A stretch of 5,698 bases of DNA from an uncultured Emergencia sp. (lineage in GTDB: Bacteria; Bacillota; Clostridia; Peptostreptococcales; Anaerovoracaceae): positions 1 through 5,698 of the forward strand of contig CABSEO010000150.1 in assembly GCA_902476665.1 (NCBI GenBank). The letters are read 5' to 3'. Numbering within the stretch: position 1 is the stretch's first letter; every line of letters starts with the position of its first letter. The notes below the pieces were generated by a model. It saw nothing but the letters and a program-made list of their open reading frames with translations, was not told the origin of the DNA and made no database searches. Below are positions 1 to 5,074 of the stretch, piece after piece. The position numbers and the translations under genes are program-made.

Positions 1-31
1 CAAGCATTTTCTTTTGATTTTTTCAGCTTTT

Positions 32-55
32 TTCTTCAGCGTAATTCCTGAAGAA
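32..55. repeat. Perfect 8-bp hairpin at the 5' end of the leftward transcript
   Basis: TTCTTCAG (32-39) and CTGAAGAA (48-55) are exact complements around an 8-nt loop. In the leftward transcript it starts about 8 nt after the predicted start site and is followed by an A-rich tract, not a T-run, so it is not a terminator in that direction; on the plus strand the T-run precedes it, so it does not terminate there either. It may be a 5' stabilising stem or the beginning of a structured leader. A GCTGAA copy at 22-27 (minus strand) could compete for pairing with one arm. Confidence 0.55.
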
Positions 56-69
56 GTGAGCCGAAACTT

Positions 70-98
70 ATATTAGCACAAACGACTTTATCTGTCAA
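70..98 (-). promoter_or_regulatory. Strong sigma-A promoter reading out of the window
   Basis: On the minus strand a perfect -35 TTGACA (93-98) is separated by exactly 17 nt from TAATAT (70-75, 4/6 to TATAAT), with TGC just before the -10 as an extended element. Transcription should start at about 61-64 and run leftward through a hairpin at 32-55 and off the window. It lies 28 nt after the yigZ stop, in the only sizeable gene-free stretch at this end (1-126). The gene it serves is outside the window. Confidence 0.7.
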
Positions 99-126
99 CC
101 CTTTTTTGTAAGTTTTGGAAGATTTT

Positions 127-756
127 TTATCGTTTGACTTTTTGGTGTCTGACAGCCTCGCCTGTAAGAACAGCACGACCCCCGGATAAGTTTTCCACAG
201 CTTCTTTGATTCTGCAAACATGTTCCGGATCAACGACCAGTTCAAAACTTACCGTATCAGCATAAATTATATTAGCAAATTTTACGGAAGATGTAAAGGG
301 GAAATTTTGTATTTTATTAAAAACAGAATAATCCACCCTGTAAGTGAGTACCGACATATCACAGACATCACAAATTCCTGCTGCCGCAAGCCCCAGTTTA
401 GCACTGCTTGTATAAGCCCGCACCAGCCCGCCGGTTCCCAGCAGGATTCCGCCAAAATACCGGGTCACCACTACAGCCACATTCGTGATGCCTTCCTGTA
501 CCAGCATCTGTACTATCGGTGCACCGCTGGTTCCCTGCGGCTCGCCGTCATCACTGGCCCACTGGATCTGAGACTTGTCTCCCAGTACCATGGCCGGTAC
601 GTTATGTGTGGCATCCTTATGTCTCTTTTTAATGGAGGCTATAAACGCATCCGCCTCTTCTCTGGATTCTGCAGGCTTTACATAAGCGATAAAGCGGGAT
701 TTTTCGATGCTCTGCTCTGCGCTGCCTTCTTCAAATACTGTACTATACAATTTCAT
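127..756 (-). CDS. YigZ/YvyE (IMPACT/UPF0029) family protein
   Basis: The 209 aa show the two-domain layout of bacterial YigZ: an N-terminal UPF0029/IMPACT domain (about 15-125) and a C-terminal ferredoxin-like DUF1949 domain (about 140-200). Diagnostic motifs are SRFIAY (20-25), ASDDGEPQGTSGAPI (67-81) and TRYFGGILLGTGGLVRAY (98-115). The biochemical function is not established; the eukaryotic IMPACT relative affects translation through Gcn1/Gcn2, and binding to nucleic acid or ribosomes has been suggested for bacterial members. The ATG at 756 lies inside the end of hflX (14-nt overlap) with GAGG (767-770) 10 nt upstream, so the two translation-linked proteins are probably coexpressed. The usual HNC motif before the core is HNV here. 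No terminator is apparent after the stop at 127-129. Confidence 0.93.
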   Translation of the reverse strand: MKLYSTVFEEGSAEQSIEKSRFIAYVKPAESREEADAFIASIKKRHKDATHNVPAMVLGDKSQIQWASDDGEPQGTSGAPIVQMLVQEGITNVAVVVTRYFGGILLGTGGLVRAYTSSAKLGLAAAGICDVCDMSVLTYRVDYSVFNKIQNFPFTSSVKFANIIYADTVSFELVVDPEHVCRIKEAVENLSGGRAVLTGEAVRHQKVKR

Positions 757-2026
757 ATTCTTTCAACCTCTGATAATCCTCTTCAGATAATTCCAGTTCA
801 AAAACAGTTCCTTCTTCCTCGTACTCCATGGATTTTATCTGTGCTTTTTCACACAGATAGGAAGATATATCGCCTCTGGTATAAGGGATCAGCAGTCTGG
901 CGCTTACATCACTGAATATATGATTCTTTATCGCCTCAGTCAGCTGTTCTATGTTGATATTTTCCTTTGCGGAGACAAAAAAGCTTTCATTTCCTGTATA
1001 TGGCGGCTGAAAATCCTCTGTCAGATCGATCTTATTGTAGACCATGATCTTTTCTTTTGCCCCGGCGCCAATCTCAGAAAGCACTTTATCTGTAACTCTG
1101 ATATGGAATTCACATTCTTCATAAGAAGAATCCACTACATGAAGCAGAAGATCCGCATAAAGCACCTCTTCCAGCGTCGCCTTAAAAGCCTCAACCAGAC
1201 TGTGAGGCAGTTTGCTTACAAATCCTACTGTATCCACAAGAATAAACTGATGATTCGAATCCAGAGTAACGCTGCGGCTCTGTGTATCCAGCGTCGCAAA
1301 AAGCATATCTTTTTCTGTGACAGTTTTATCCTCTTTGTCGCTTAGAGAAAGCAGCCGGTTCATCAAAGCCGATTTTCCAGAGTTAGTATAGCCGACCAGC
1401 GCCACCACAGGAATTCCCGATTTTTCTCTTTTGGCACGCTGTACGCCTCTGGTGCGCTGAAGCTGAGCCAGCTCTTCTCTGATATCGTCAATTCTCCGCT
1501 CAATATGCCTTCTGTCTGTTTCCAGTTTCTTTTCTCCCGGTCCTCTGGTACCGATACCGCCGCCCAGACGGGATAAAGATTTTCCAAAGCCGATCAGCCT
1601 CGGCATCCTGTATTTCAGCTGGGCAAGTTCTACCTGAAGCTTACCCTCTCTGGAATCGGCACGGGCCGCAAATATATCCAGAATCAGAATGGTTCTGTCG
1701 ATCACTCTCACACCAATGGCATCTTCCAGATTACGAATCTGCATTCCGGAAAGCTCGTCATTGAAAATCACAACGTCAGCCTCCATGGCAGCTGCAAGTT
1801 CTGCTACCTCTTCCACCTTTCCCTTTCCGATAAAGGTGGCTGTATTAGGTCTTTCAAGAGTCTGTACCAGCTTTCCCAGCACCTGGGCATTTGCCGCTTC
1901 TGCAAGCCCTGCAAGTTCATCCATAGAGTAACTGATATCTTCTTTGGTCTGAAGGCCTACAAGGATGGCCCGATAGGCCTCTTCTGTAATTATCTCATTA
2001 TTTTCATTAAATCTCAGCATAGGCAT
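743..2026 (-). CDS. hflX: HflX, ribosome-associated GTPase
   Basis: HflX binds the 50S subunit, splits stalled or hibernating ribosomes and hydrolyses GTP, chiefly under stress. The 427 aa match the family length. An N-terminal nucleotide-binding domain of about 190 residues includes TFIGKGKVEE (64-73), VIFNDELS (86-93) and the signature GGGIGTRGPGEKKLE (155-169) followed by a charged coiled-coil linker. The TRAFAC GTPase domain has G1 GYTNSGKS (212-219), G2 FATLDT (243-248), G3 DTVGF (265-269), G4 NKID (331-334) and G5 SAK (352-354). A small C-terminal domain follows. The start is uncertain: TTG 2038, ATG 2026 and ATG 2020 are all in frame and none has a recognisable Shine-Dalgarno; I chose the first ATG. 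The gene follows yunB by 18 nt and overlaps the next gene by 14 nt, so coupled translation is likely downstream. Confidence 0.96.
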   Translation of the reverse strand: MPMLRFNENNEIITEEAYRAILVGLQTKEDISYSMDELAGLAEAANAQVLGKLVQTLERPNTATFIGKGKVEEVAELAAAMEADVVIFNDELSGMQIRNLEDAIGVRVIDRTILILDIFAARADSREGKLQVELAQLKYRMPRLIGFGKSLSRLGGGIGTRGPGEKKLETDRRHIERRIDDIREELAQLQRTRGVQRAKREKSGIPVVALVGYTNSGKSALMNRLLSLSDKEDKTVTEKDMLFATLDTQSRSVTLDSNHQFILVDTVGFVSKLPHSLVEAFKATLEEVLYADLLLHVVDSSYEECEFHIRVTDKVLSEIGAGAKEKIMVYNKIDLTEDFQPPYTGNESFFVSAKENINIEQLTEAIKNHIFSDVSARLLIPYTRGDISSYLCEKAQIKSMEYEEEGTVFELELSEEDYQRLKEYEIV

Positions 2027-2035
2027 AGTATAACA
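2027..2035 (-). promoter_or_regulatory. Possible extended -10 element abutting hflX
   Basis: The minus strand reads TGTTATACT directly before the ATG at 2026, an extended -10 (TGn) with a 5/6 hexamer TATACT. The region 17 nt upstream (ATGTAA) matches a -35 at only 3/6. If used, the start point would fall at about 2020, exactly at the second in-frame ATG, giving a leaderless message. It may be a coincidence. Confidence 0.25.
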
Positions 2036-2044
2036 CAAAACGCA

Positions 2045-2707
2045 TCATGTTACATCTAAAATATCTTCTTTCGGTACATTTACGTAACTGTCCGGCACCT
2101 CTCCCAGAATTACTGCCTCTGAAATCAGCACTTTATTCTCGATCTTAATATCTTTATCAGAAAACGGCTGCAGGATCCTTACTTCACTTTCTAAAGTAAT
2201 ATATACTTTGTATTTAGTCTGATTGATGCCCTGAGATTCAAACTCGGTTTCAAAATCATATTTTGTTACGGAAAGAGGCAGAACCTTTATGTCAAAACCA
2301 AGTCCGCTCTGAGAAAGTACTTTGCTGCCCAGCAGAGTACCATATGAAATGTCCACCTGACAGGCATCCATTTTAGAATACTTTTTTTGCAGGCTCTCTG
2401 CAAAAGCTGCCACCATCTTGTTAATCAGGGGCGTATTGGCCTGAACCATCTGAATCTTTCCGTCTTCTCCGGTTTTAACAATAATCAGCTCTTTTTCATC
2501 CTCTTCTGACGGAAAAACCTCCCTGATAGTGCTGTTGATCAGTTCTGTTACAATACCCTTCGCCTTCAGACTGCTCACAGCGTCGATATTTGGCCCAATC
2601 TGCCATTTTAATCCCTCAACCAATAAAATACACCCCAAAGCAATAATCATCAGGGAAACTATCGTTTTTTTCCAAATAAAGCCACTTCTTCCATAGCTTT
2701 TTTTCAT
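2045..2707 (-). CDS. yunB: YunB, sporulation protein
   Basis: The protein is 220 aa from the ATG at 2707; a GTG immediately before it (2710) is an alternative, both served by GGAGG at 2717-2721. A basic N terminus (KKSYGRSGFIWKK) precedes one hydrophobic segment at about 14-33, a membrane anchor, with the rest probably outside the cytoplasm. The features that identify YunB are the middle and C-terminal block: GTLLGSKVL (123-131), LPLSVTKYDFETEFESQGINQT (143-164, the FES-GINQT core), a KVYITLESEVRI strand and the closing SEAVILGEVPDSYVN (196-210). In B. subtilis yunB belongs to the mother-cell sigma-E regulon and its exact role in spore formation is unclear. Its presence argues that this organism makes spores. 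It is separated from codY by the structured 132-bp gap, and its stop is 18 nt before the hflX ATG. Confidence 0.9.
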   Translation of the reverse strand: MKKSYGRSGFIWKKTIVSLMIIALGCILLVEGLKWQIGPNIDAVSSLKAKGIVTELINSTIREVFPSEEDEKELIIVKTGEDGKIQMVQANTPLINKMVAAFAESLQKKYSKMDACQVDISYGTLLGSKVLSQSGLGFDIKVLPLSVTKYDFETEFESQGINQTKYKVYITLESEVRILQPFSDKDIKIENKVLISEAVILGEVPDSYVNVPKEDILDVT

Positions 2708-2710
2708 CAC

Positions 2711-2755
2711 AAAAAACCTCCTGCTCTGACATTTTATGCAGAGAAAGAGGTTTTT
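2711..2755 (-). terminator. Terminator-like hairpin with T6 tail, overlapping the yunB Shine-Dalgarno
   Basis: Plus-strand AAAAACCTC (2712-2720) pairs with GAGGTTTTT (2747-2755). After a symmetric 3x3 internal loop, CTCTG (2724-2728) pairs with CAGAG (2739-2743), leaving a 10-nt apical loop. On the minus strand the stem ends in GGAGG followed by six T, the form of an intrinsic terminator for the hslVU-codY transcript. The A/T runs on both flanks would also let it act on plus-strand transcription. The 3' arm contains the GGAGG (2717-2721) that must serve yunB, whose start codon follows the T-run at once. It can therefore be read as a terminator or as a structure masking the yunB ribosome binding site. 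Confidence 0.65.
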
Positions 2756-2769
2756 GTCATACTTTTTGT

Positions 2770-2775
2770 ATTATA
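2770..2775 (-). promoter_or_regulatory. Candidate -10 box (TATAAT) upstream of yunB
   Basis: A perfect TATAAT lies on the minus strand in the codY-yunB gap. The hexamer 17 nt upstream (ATGTAG, 2793-2798) is a poor -35 with 2/6 matches. A transcript would begin near 2763 and carry the full hairpin at 2712-2755 in its leader. YunB homologues are made under a sporulation sigma factor, so a vegetative promoter here would be unusual. Confidence 0.3.
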
Positions 2776-2786
2776 CCGTAAAGACA

Positions 2787-2805
2787 GGAGCGCTACATCT
2801 GCTCC
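2787..2805. repeat. Small GC-rich inverted repeat in the codY-yunB gap
   Basis: GGAGC (2787-2791) and GCTCC (2801-2805) flank a 9-nt loop. A 5-bp stem is marginal. It lies between the codY-stop repeat and the TATAAT at 2770-2775 and could be part of a leader or terminator structure, or an operator. No function can be assigned. Confidence 0.25.
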
Positions 2806-2815
2806 GGCATACAGT

Positions 2816-2848
2816 ATTTAAATCCAGGCTGTCTGCAAAGATTTAAAT
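2816..2848. repeat. Inverted repeat spanning the codY stop codon
   Basis: ATTTAAATC (2816-2824) and GATTTAAAT (2840-2848) are perfect 9-bp complements separated by 15 nt, with an additional CAG/CTG pairing inside. The codY TAA (2843-2845) lies in one arm. There is no T-run after it on the minus strand, so it is not a standard intrinsic terminator. It may protect the message 3' end or simply reflect AT richness. Confidence 0.4.
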
Positions 2849-3619
2849 TTCAAAATTGCTGATTCCTTCACGCAGGAATTCATTGGTGATCTTGATTCTC
2901 GTACCTTTCATTCCCAGAGATCTAGATTCAATCACACCGGCACTTTCCAGTTTTCTGAGTGCATTGACAATAACAGAACGGGTGATACCGGACTTGTCCG
3001 CGATTTTGCTGGCAACCAGAAGTCCTTCGTCTCCCTTCAGTTCAGCAAAAATTTTAGTCACAGCATCCATTTCAGAATAAGACAGCGTAGACAGAGCCAT
3101 TTCCACAGCTTCCTTCAGTCTGGTGTCCTCTTCCTCTTCCAGAGCGATTCCTCTTGCAACCTCAATACCTACTACTGTAGCACCGTATTCGCACATTGCA
3201 ATATCCTCGTCATCAAATGCCTTGTCAGGTCTTGCCAGCAGCATGGTTGCAATTCTGTTTCCGCCAAAGATAATCGGCACAATCGTATGATATTTGCTTG
3301 CCATGCTGTAATTGTCACCATAAAATTCTTTAATGCTGTCATACATCAGATTGGATTTGGTTTCAGTTACTTTCAGGAACCTGTCATTATACTTTTCAGG
3401 AAGCACGATTTTTCCGTCCTCTTCAAAGCAGAGCGGCTCCTCTTCTCCCTCTTCGTATTTTGCAGCCAGAACCTTTCCCCTCCTGTTCAGGATGTAGATA
3501 TTGGAGTGAAGCATTTCACTCATAATATCGCACAGATCGTCGAAAGAAACATATCCTGCTGTGCTTTCTGACAATACCCAGTTTAATTTTCCTACTTTGC
3601 TCAATAAATTCTCGCTCAT
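2843..3619 (-). CDS. codY: CodY, GTP- and branched-chain-amino-acid-sensing global transcriptional regulator
   Basis: CodY is a cytoplasmic dimeric DNA-binding protein that represses (mostly) amino-acid biosynthesis, transport, motility and virulence genes when GTP and Ile/Leu/Val are plentiful. The 258 aa match the family length (259 in B. subtilis). Residues 1 to about 155 form the GAF-type sensor domain, with HSNIYILNRRGK (38-49), HTIVPI (111-116) and EYGATVVGIE (144-153). Residues 199-240 are the winged helix-turn-helix, with SKIADKSGITRSVIVNALRK and AGVIESRSLGMKGT nearly invariant in the phylum. An upstream TTG (3631) opens the same frame, but the ATG at 3619 has GAGG (3626-3629) at 6 nt spacing and gives the usual N terminus. 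The gene follows hslU by 30 nt and probably shares its transcript. A possible CodY box (3868-3882) suggests autoregulation. The segment 55-75, the ligand-facing loop in B. subtilis, looks divergent. Confidence 0.97.
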   Translation of the reverse strand: MSENLLSKVGKLNWVLSESTAGYVSFDDLCDIMSEMLHSNIYILNRRGKVLAAKYEEGEEEPLCFEEDGKIVLPEKYNDRFLKVTETKSNLMYDSIKEFYGDNYSMASKYHTIVPIIFGGNRIATMLLARPDKAFDDEDIAMCEYGATVVGIEVARGIALEEEEDTRLKEAVEMALSTLSYSEMDAVTKIFAELKGDEGLLVASKIADKSGITRSVIVNALRKLESAGVIESRSLGMKGTRIKITNEFLREGISNFEI

Positions 3620-3649
3620 ATTATACCTCAATTCCTTCTAAAGCTAATC

Positions 3650-4117
3650 CTACAGGATATACCTGTCCACATCATCCCTGTGAATCGTATCCATAAATTT
3701 ACTCTGTACATACTCTCTGTCAATGGTAATCTGCTCTTCCTCCATCTCCGGGATGTTAAAAGAGATGTCTTCCAGCAGTTTTTCCAGAATCGTATGCAAT
3801 CTTCTAGCCCCAATATTTTCTGTCTGCTCATTCATAAGATACGCCATTGTAGCGATTTCGTCAATAGCATTTTCAGAAAATTCCACTTTTATTCCTTCAG
3901 TTTCTAATAAAGCCTTGTGCTGTTTGATGAGTGCATTCTCCGGAACCGTCAGAATCTGCACAAAGGATTCCTTTGTCAGGTTCTGCAACTCTACTCGGAT
4001 CGGAAAACGCCCCTGCAGTTCCGGAATCAAATCCGTCGGCTTTGCAGTGTGAAAAGCGCCTGCACCAATAAACAGAATATGATCAGTTTTGACCGGACCA
4101 TACTTAGTGTTGCTCAC
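3650..4117 (-). CDS. hslU: C-terminal fragment of HslU: arginine finger, sensor 2 and HslV-docking tail
   Basis: HslU-like residues run in this frame from about 4126 to the TAG at 3650-3652 (158 codons). They include [19 protein letters not shown] (the strand after Walker B), [12 protein letters not shown] with the arginine finger, [17 protein letters not shown] with the sensor-2 arginine, and a DRYIL terminus matching the C-terminal tail that inserts into HslV. I give the start as GTG 4117 because AAGGAGG (4123-4129) sits 5 nt upstream and the N-terminal frame stops only a few codons later at 4104, which would suit coupled reinitiation. An ATG at 4219 also opens this frame, but the residues it would encode before 4126 are out-of-frame translation of the Walker B region, not HslU. 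Independent expression is inference; the fragment may be untranslated. It ends 30 nt before codY. Confidence 0.5.
   Translation of the reverse strand: MSNTKYGPVKTDHILFIGAGAFHTAKPTDLIPELQGRFPIRVELQNLTKESFVQILTVPENALIKQHKALLETEGIKVEFSENAIDEIATMAYLMNEQTENIGARRLHTILEKLLEDISFNIPEMEEEQITIDREYVQSKFMDTIHRDDVDRYIL
3696..3723 (-). promoter_or_regulatory. Possible internal promoter for codY
   Basis: On the minus strand TTGACA (3718-3723) is followed after 16 nt by TAAATT (3696-3701), a perfect -35 with a 4/6 -10. Transcription would start near 3689, giving a leader of about 70 nt to the codY ATG. The -35 arises from hslU codons for Ile-Asp-Arg, so it may be accidental. It lies downstream of the candidate CodY box. 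Confidence 0.25.
3868..3882. promoter_or_regulatory. Candidate CodY operator (CodY box) inside hslU
   Basis: The plus strand reads CATTTTCAGAAAATT, 14 of 15 positions identical to the established CodY consensus AATTTTCWGAAAATT; only the first base differs. It lies within the codons for EFSEN in the 3' part of hslU, about 250 bp upstream of the codY start. The CodY encoded next door has a winged helix-turn-helix almost identical to that of B. subtilis, so the same motif should be recognised. Autoregulation by repression or roadblock is inferred. The amino acids are ones the family tolerates here, so a chance match through codon choice is possible. Confidence 0.5.
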
Positions 4118-5060
4118 ACTGCCCTCCTTCCCTGGAAACGTCAGCACCACTGTGATAACTGGAGCTGGATGCAATTTTATCAATTTCATCGATAAAGATG
4201 ATACCGTTCTGTTCTGCATTCTCCAGCGCTTCGTCAGTCACCTGATCCATATCCAGAAGATTCTGCGCCTCCTGTTCCCTCAGGATCTTTCTCGCTTCCT
4301 TTACTCTGACCCTCTTGGTCTTGGTTTTCTGCGGCATCATATCGCCAAAGATATTTCCGATAGCAATACTCATACCTTCATTACTCATGTCAAGCTGATT
4401 GCCTTTCGGTGTATCCAGCACTTCAATTTCAATGAACTGTTCCTCCAGCAATCCGTCCCTCAGCTGCTGTCTCACCTGTTCTCTGGCCATTTCCACATCG
4501 CCTGAATCCGCCTTTGATGCCTCTTCCTTAGCCTTGCTTTCCTCATAAAGCTGCTTCTGACTAGGATAGCCTCCACTGTTCATGAGAAAATCAAACGGAC
4601 TTCTGGCCTTAGGCTGATCGCTCTTTTTCTTGGCGCCGGGAATAATGGCCTCAATAATCTTCTCTTCCGCAATCTCTTCAGCGATATCATATTTTTCTTT
4701 AAGCTTGGACTGCTTCGTAATACGAATAGAAGCTTCCACCAGATCTCGCACCATGGAATCCACATCGCGACCCACATAGCCCACTTCCGTAAATTTTGTC
4801 GCTTCCACCTTTACAAACGGTGCCTCCATCAATTTGGCAAGACGCCTTGCAATCTCTGTCTTACCACAGCCTGTAGGCCCCATCATCAGAATATTTTTCG
4901 GTGTAATTTCTTCCCTCATCTCATCGGAAAGAAGGCTTCTTCTGTACCTGTTTCGCAGAGCGATGGCAACGGATTTCTTCGCCTCGTCCTGTCCGATAAT
5001 ATACTTGTCCAGCTCGCTGACGATTTCTTTCGGAGTCATGCTCTGAATCTTTCCTGCCAC
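4104..5060 (-). CDS. hslU: N-terminal fragment of HslU: Walker A/B, pore loop and I domain
   Basis: The fragment is 318 aa, of which the first 312 are authentic HslU and the last six (GQCEQH) are out-of-frame residues after the deletion. It carries YIIGQDEAK near residues 20-28, Walker A GPTGCGKT (61-68), the substrate-gripping pore loop GYVG (94-97), the inserted I domain (roughly 110-250, rich in Lys and Glu) and Walker B IIFIDE (287-292). It stops before the arginine finger and sensor 2. The start is a GTG at 5060 with a G-run (5068-5073) 7 nt upstream as Shine-Dalgarno. An ATG at 5039 ([10 protein letters not shown]) is the alternative start and also fits the family N terminus. Alone this piece could bind but probably not productively hydrolyse ATP. 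Confidence 0.85.
   Translation of the reverse strand: MAGKIQSMTPKEIVSELDKYIIGQDEAKKSVAIALRNRYRRSLLSDEMREEITPKNILMMGPTGCGKTEIARRLAKLMEAPFVKVEATKFTEVGYVGRDVDSMVRDLVEASIRITKQSKLKEKYDIAEEIAEEKIIEAIIPGAKKKSDQPKARSPFDFLMNSGGYPSQKQLYEESKAKEEASKADSGDVEMAREQVRQQLRDGLLEEQFIEIEVLDTPKGNQLDMSNEGMSIAIGNIFGDMMPQKTKTKRVRVKEARKILREQEAQNLLDMDQVTDEALENAEQNGIIFIDEIDKIASSSSYHSGADVSREGGQCEQH
4123..4129 (-). promoter_or_regulatory. Shine-Dalgarno-like AAGGAGG at the hslU deletion junction
   Basis: The minus strand reads AAGGAGG, full complementarity to the 16S rRNA 3' end, then GCAGT, then GTG (4115-4117) in frame with the C-terminal half of HslU. The site straddles the deletion joint; on the inferred ancestral sequence it would have been AAGGAGT, so the deletion improved it by one base. 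Function as a ribosome binding site is inferred. Confidence 0.45.
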
Positions 5061-5074
5061 GATAAATCCCCCCT

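Larger units (their letters stand above)
3650..5060 (-). pseudogene. hslU: hslU (ClpY/CodX), AAA+ unfoldase, split by an internal ~29-nt deletion
   Basis: The two pieces together make a near-complete HslU, the hexameric ATPase that unfolds substrates and feeds them to HslV. The first frame runs from a GTG at 5060 to a stop at 4104-4106; the second resumes at about 4126 and ends at TAG 3650-3652. Family members read DVSREG, then VQRDILPIV, then EGS...[10 protein letters not shown]. Here DVSREG joins directly to the EGS segment in another frame, so nine codons plus 2 nt (29 nt) are missing. The junction lies at 4124-4126, where GAG could have been shared by both deletion ends. The intact protein would be about 479 aa. 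All other landmarks are present: Walker A, GYVG pore loop, I domain, Walker B, arginine finger, sensor 2 and the HslV-docking tail. Good conservation on both sides suggests the lesion is recent or artefactual. Confidence 0.88.

Noticed and set aside
220..1345. Long open frames on the plus strand opposite yigZ and hflX
   Set aside because: They lie wholly antisense to conserved genes, have no family resemblance, no promoter or ribosome site, and are Cys/His/Ile rich as expected for shadow frames.
2808..2815. CATACAGT on the plus strand, a match to a sigma-E -10
   Set aside because: It points toward the antisense of codY with no plus-strand gene to serve and no fitting -35.
2850..2865. AATTTTGAAATTT at the end of codY as another CodY box
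   Set aside because: When aligned to the 15-bp consensus the right half does not match; it encodes the codY C terminus NFEI.
3620..3625. TATAAT on the minus strand immediately before the codY ATG
   Set aside because: Transcription from it would start inside codY; the GAGG ribosome site and leader would be lost. Best read as AT-rich spacer between Shine-Dalgarno and start.
3652..3666. Palindrome ACAGG-N5-CCTGT at the end of hslU
   Set aside because: Encoded by the conserved HslU tail and its stop; only 5-bp arms, no T-run, so chance is a sufficient explanation.
4104..4219. Programmed ribosomal frameshifting joining the two hslU frames
   Set aside because: A frameshift would still leave nine core residues missing, and no slippery heptamer with a following stem is evident; a deletion explains both facts.
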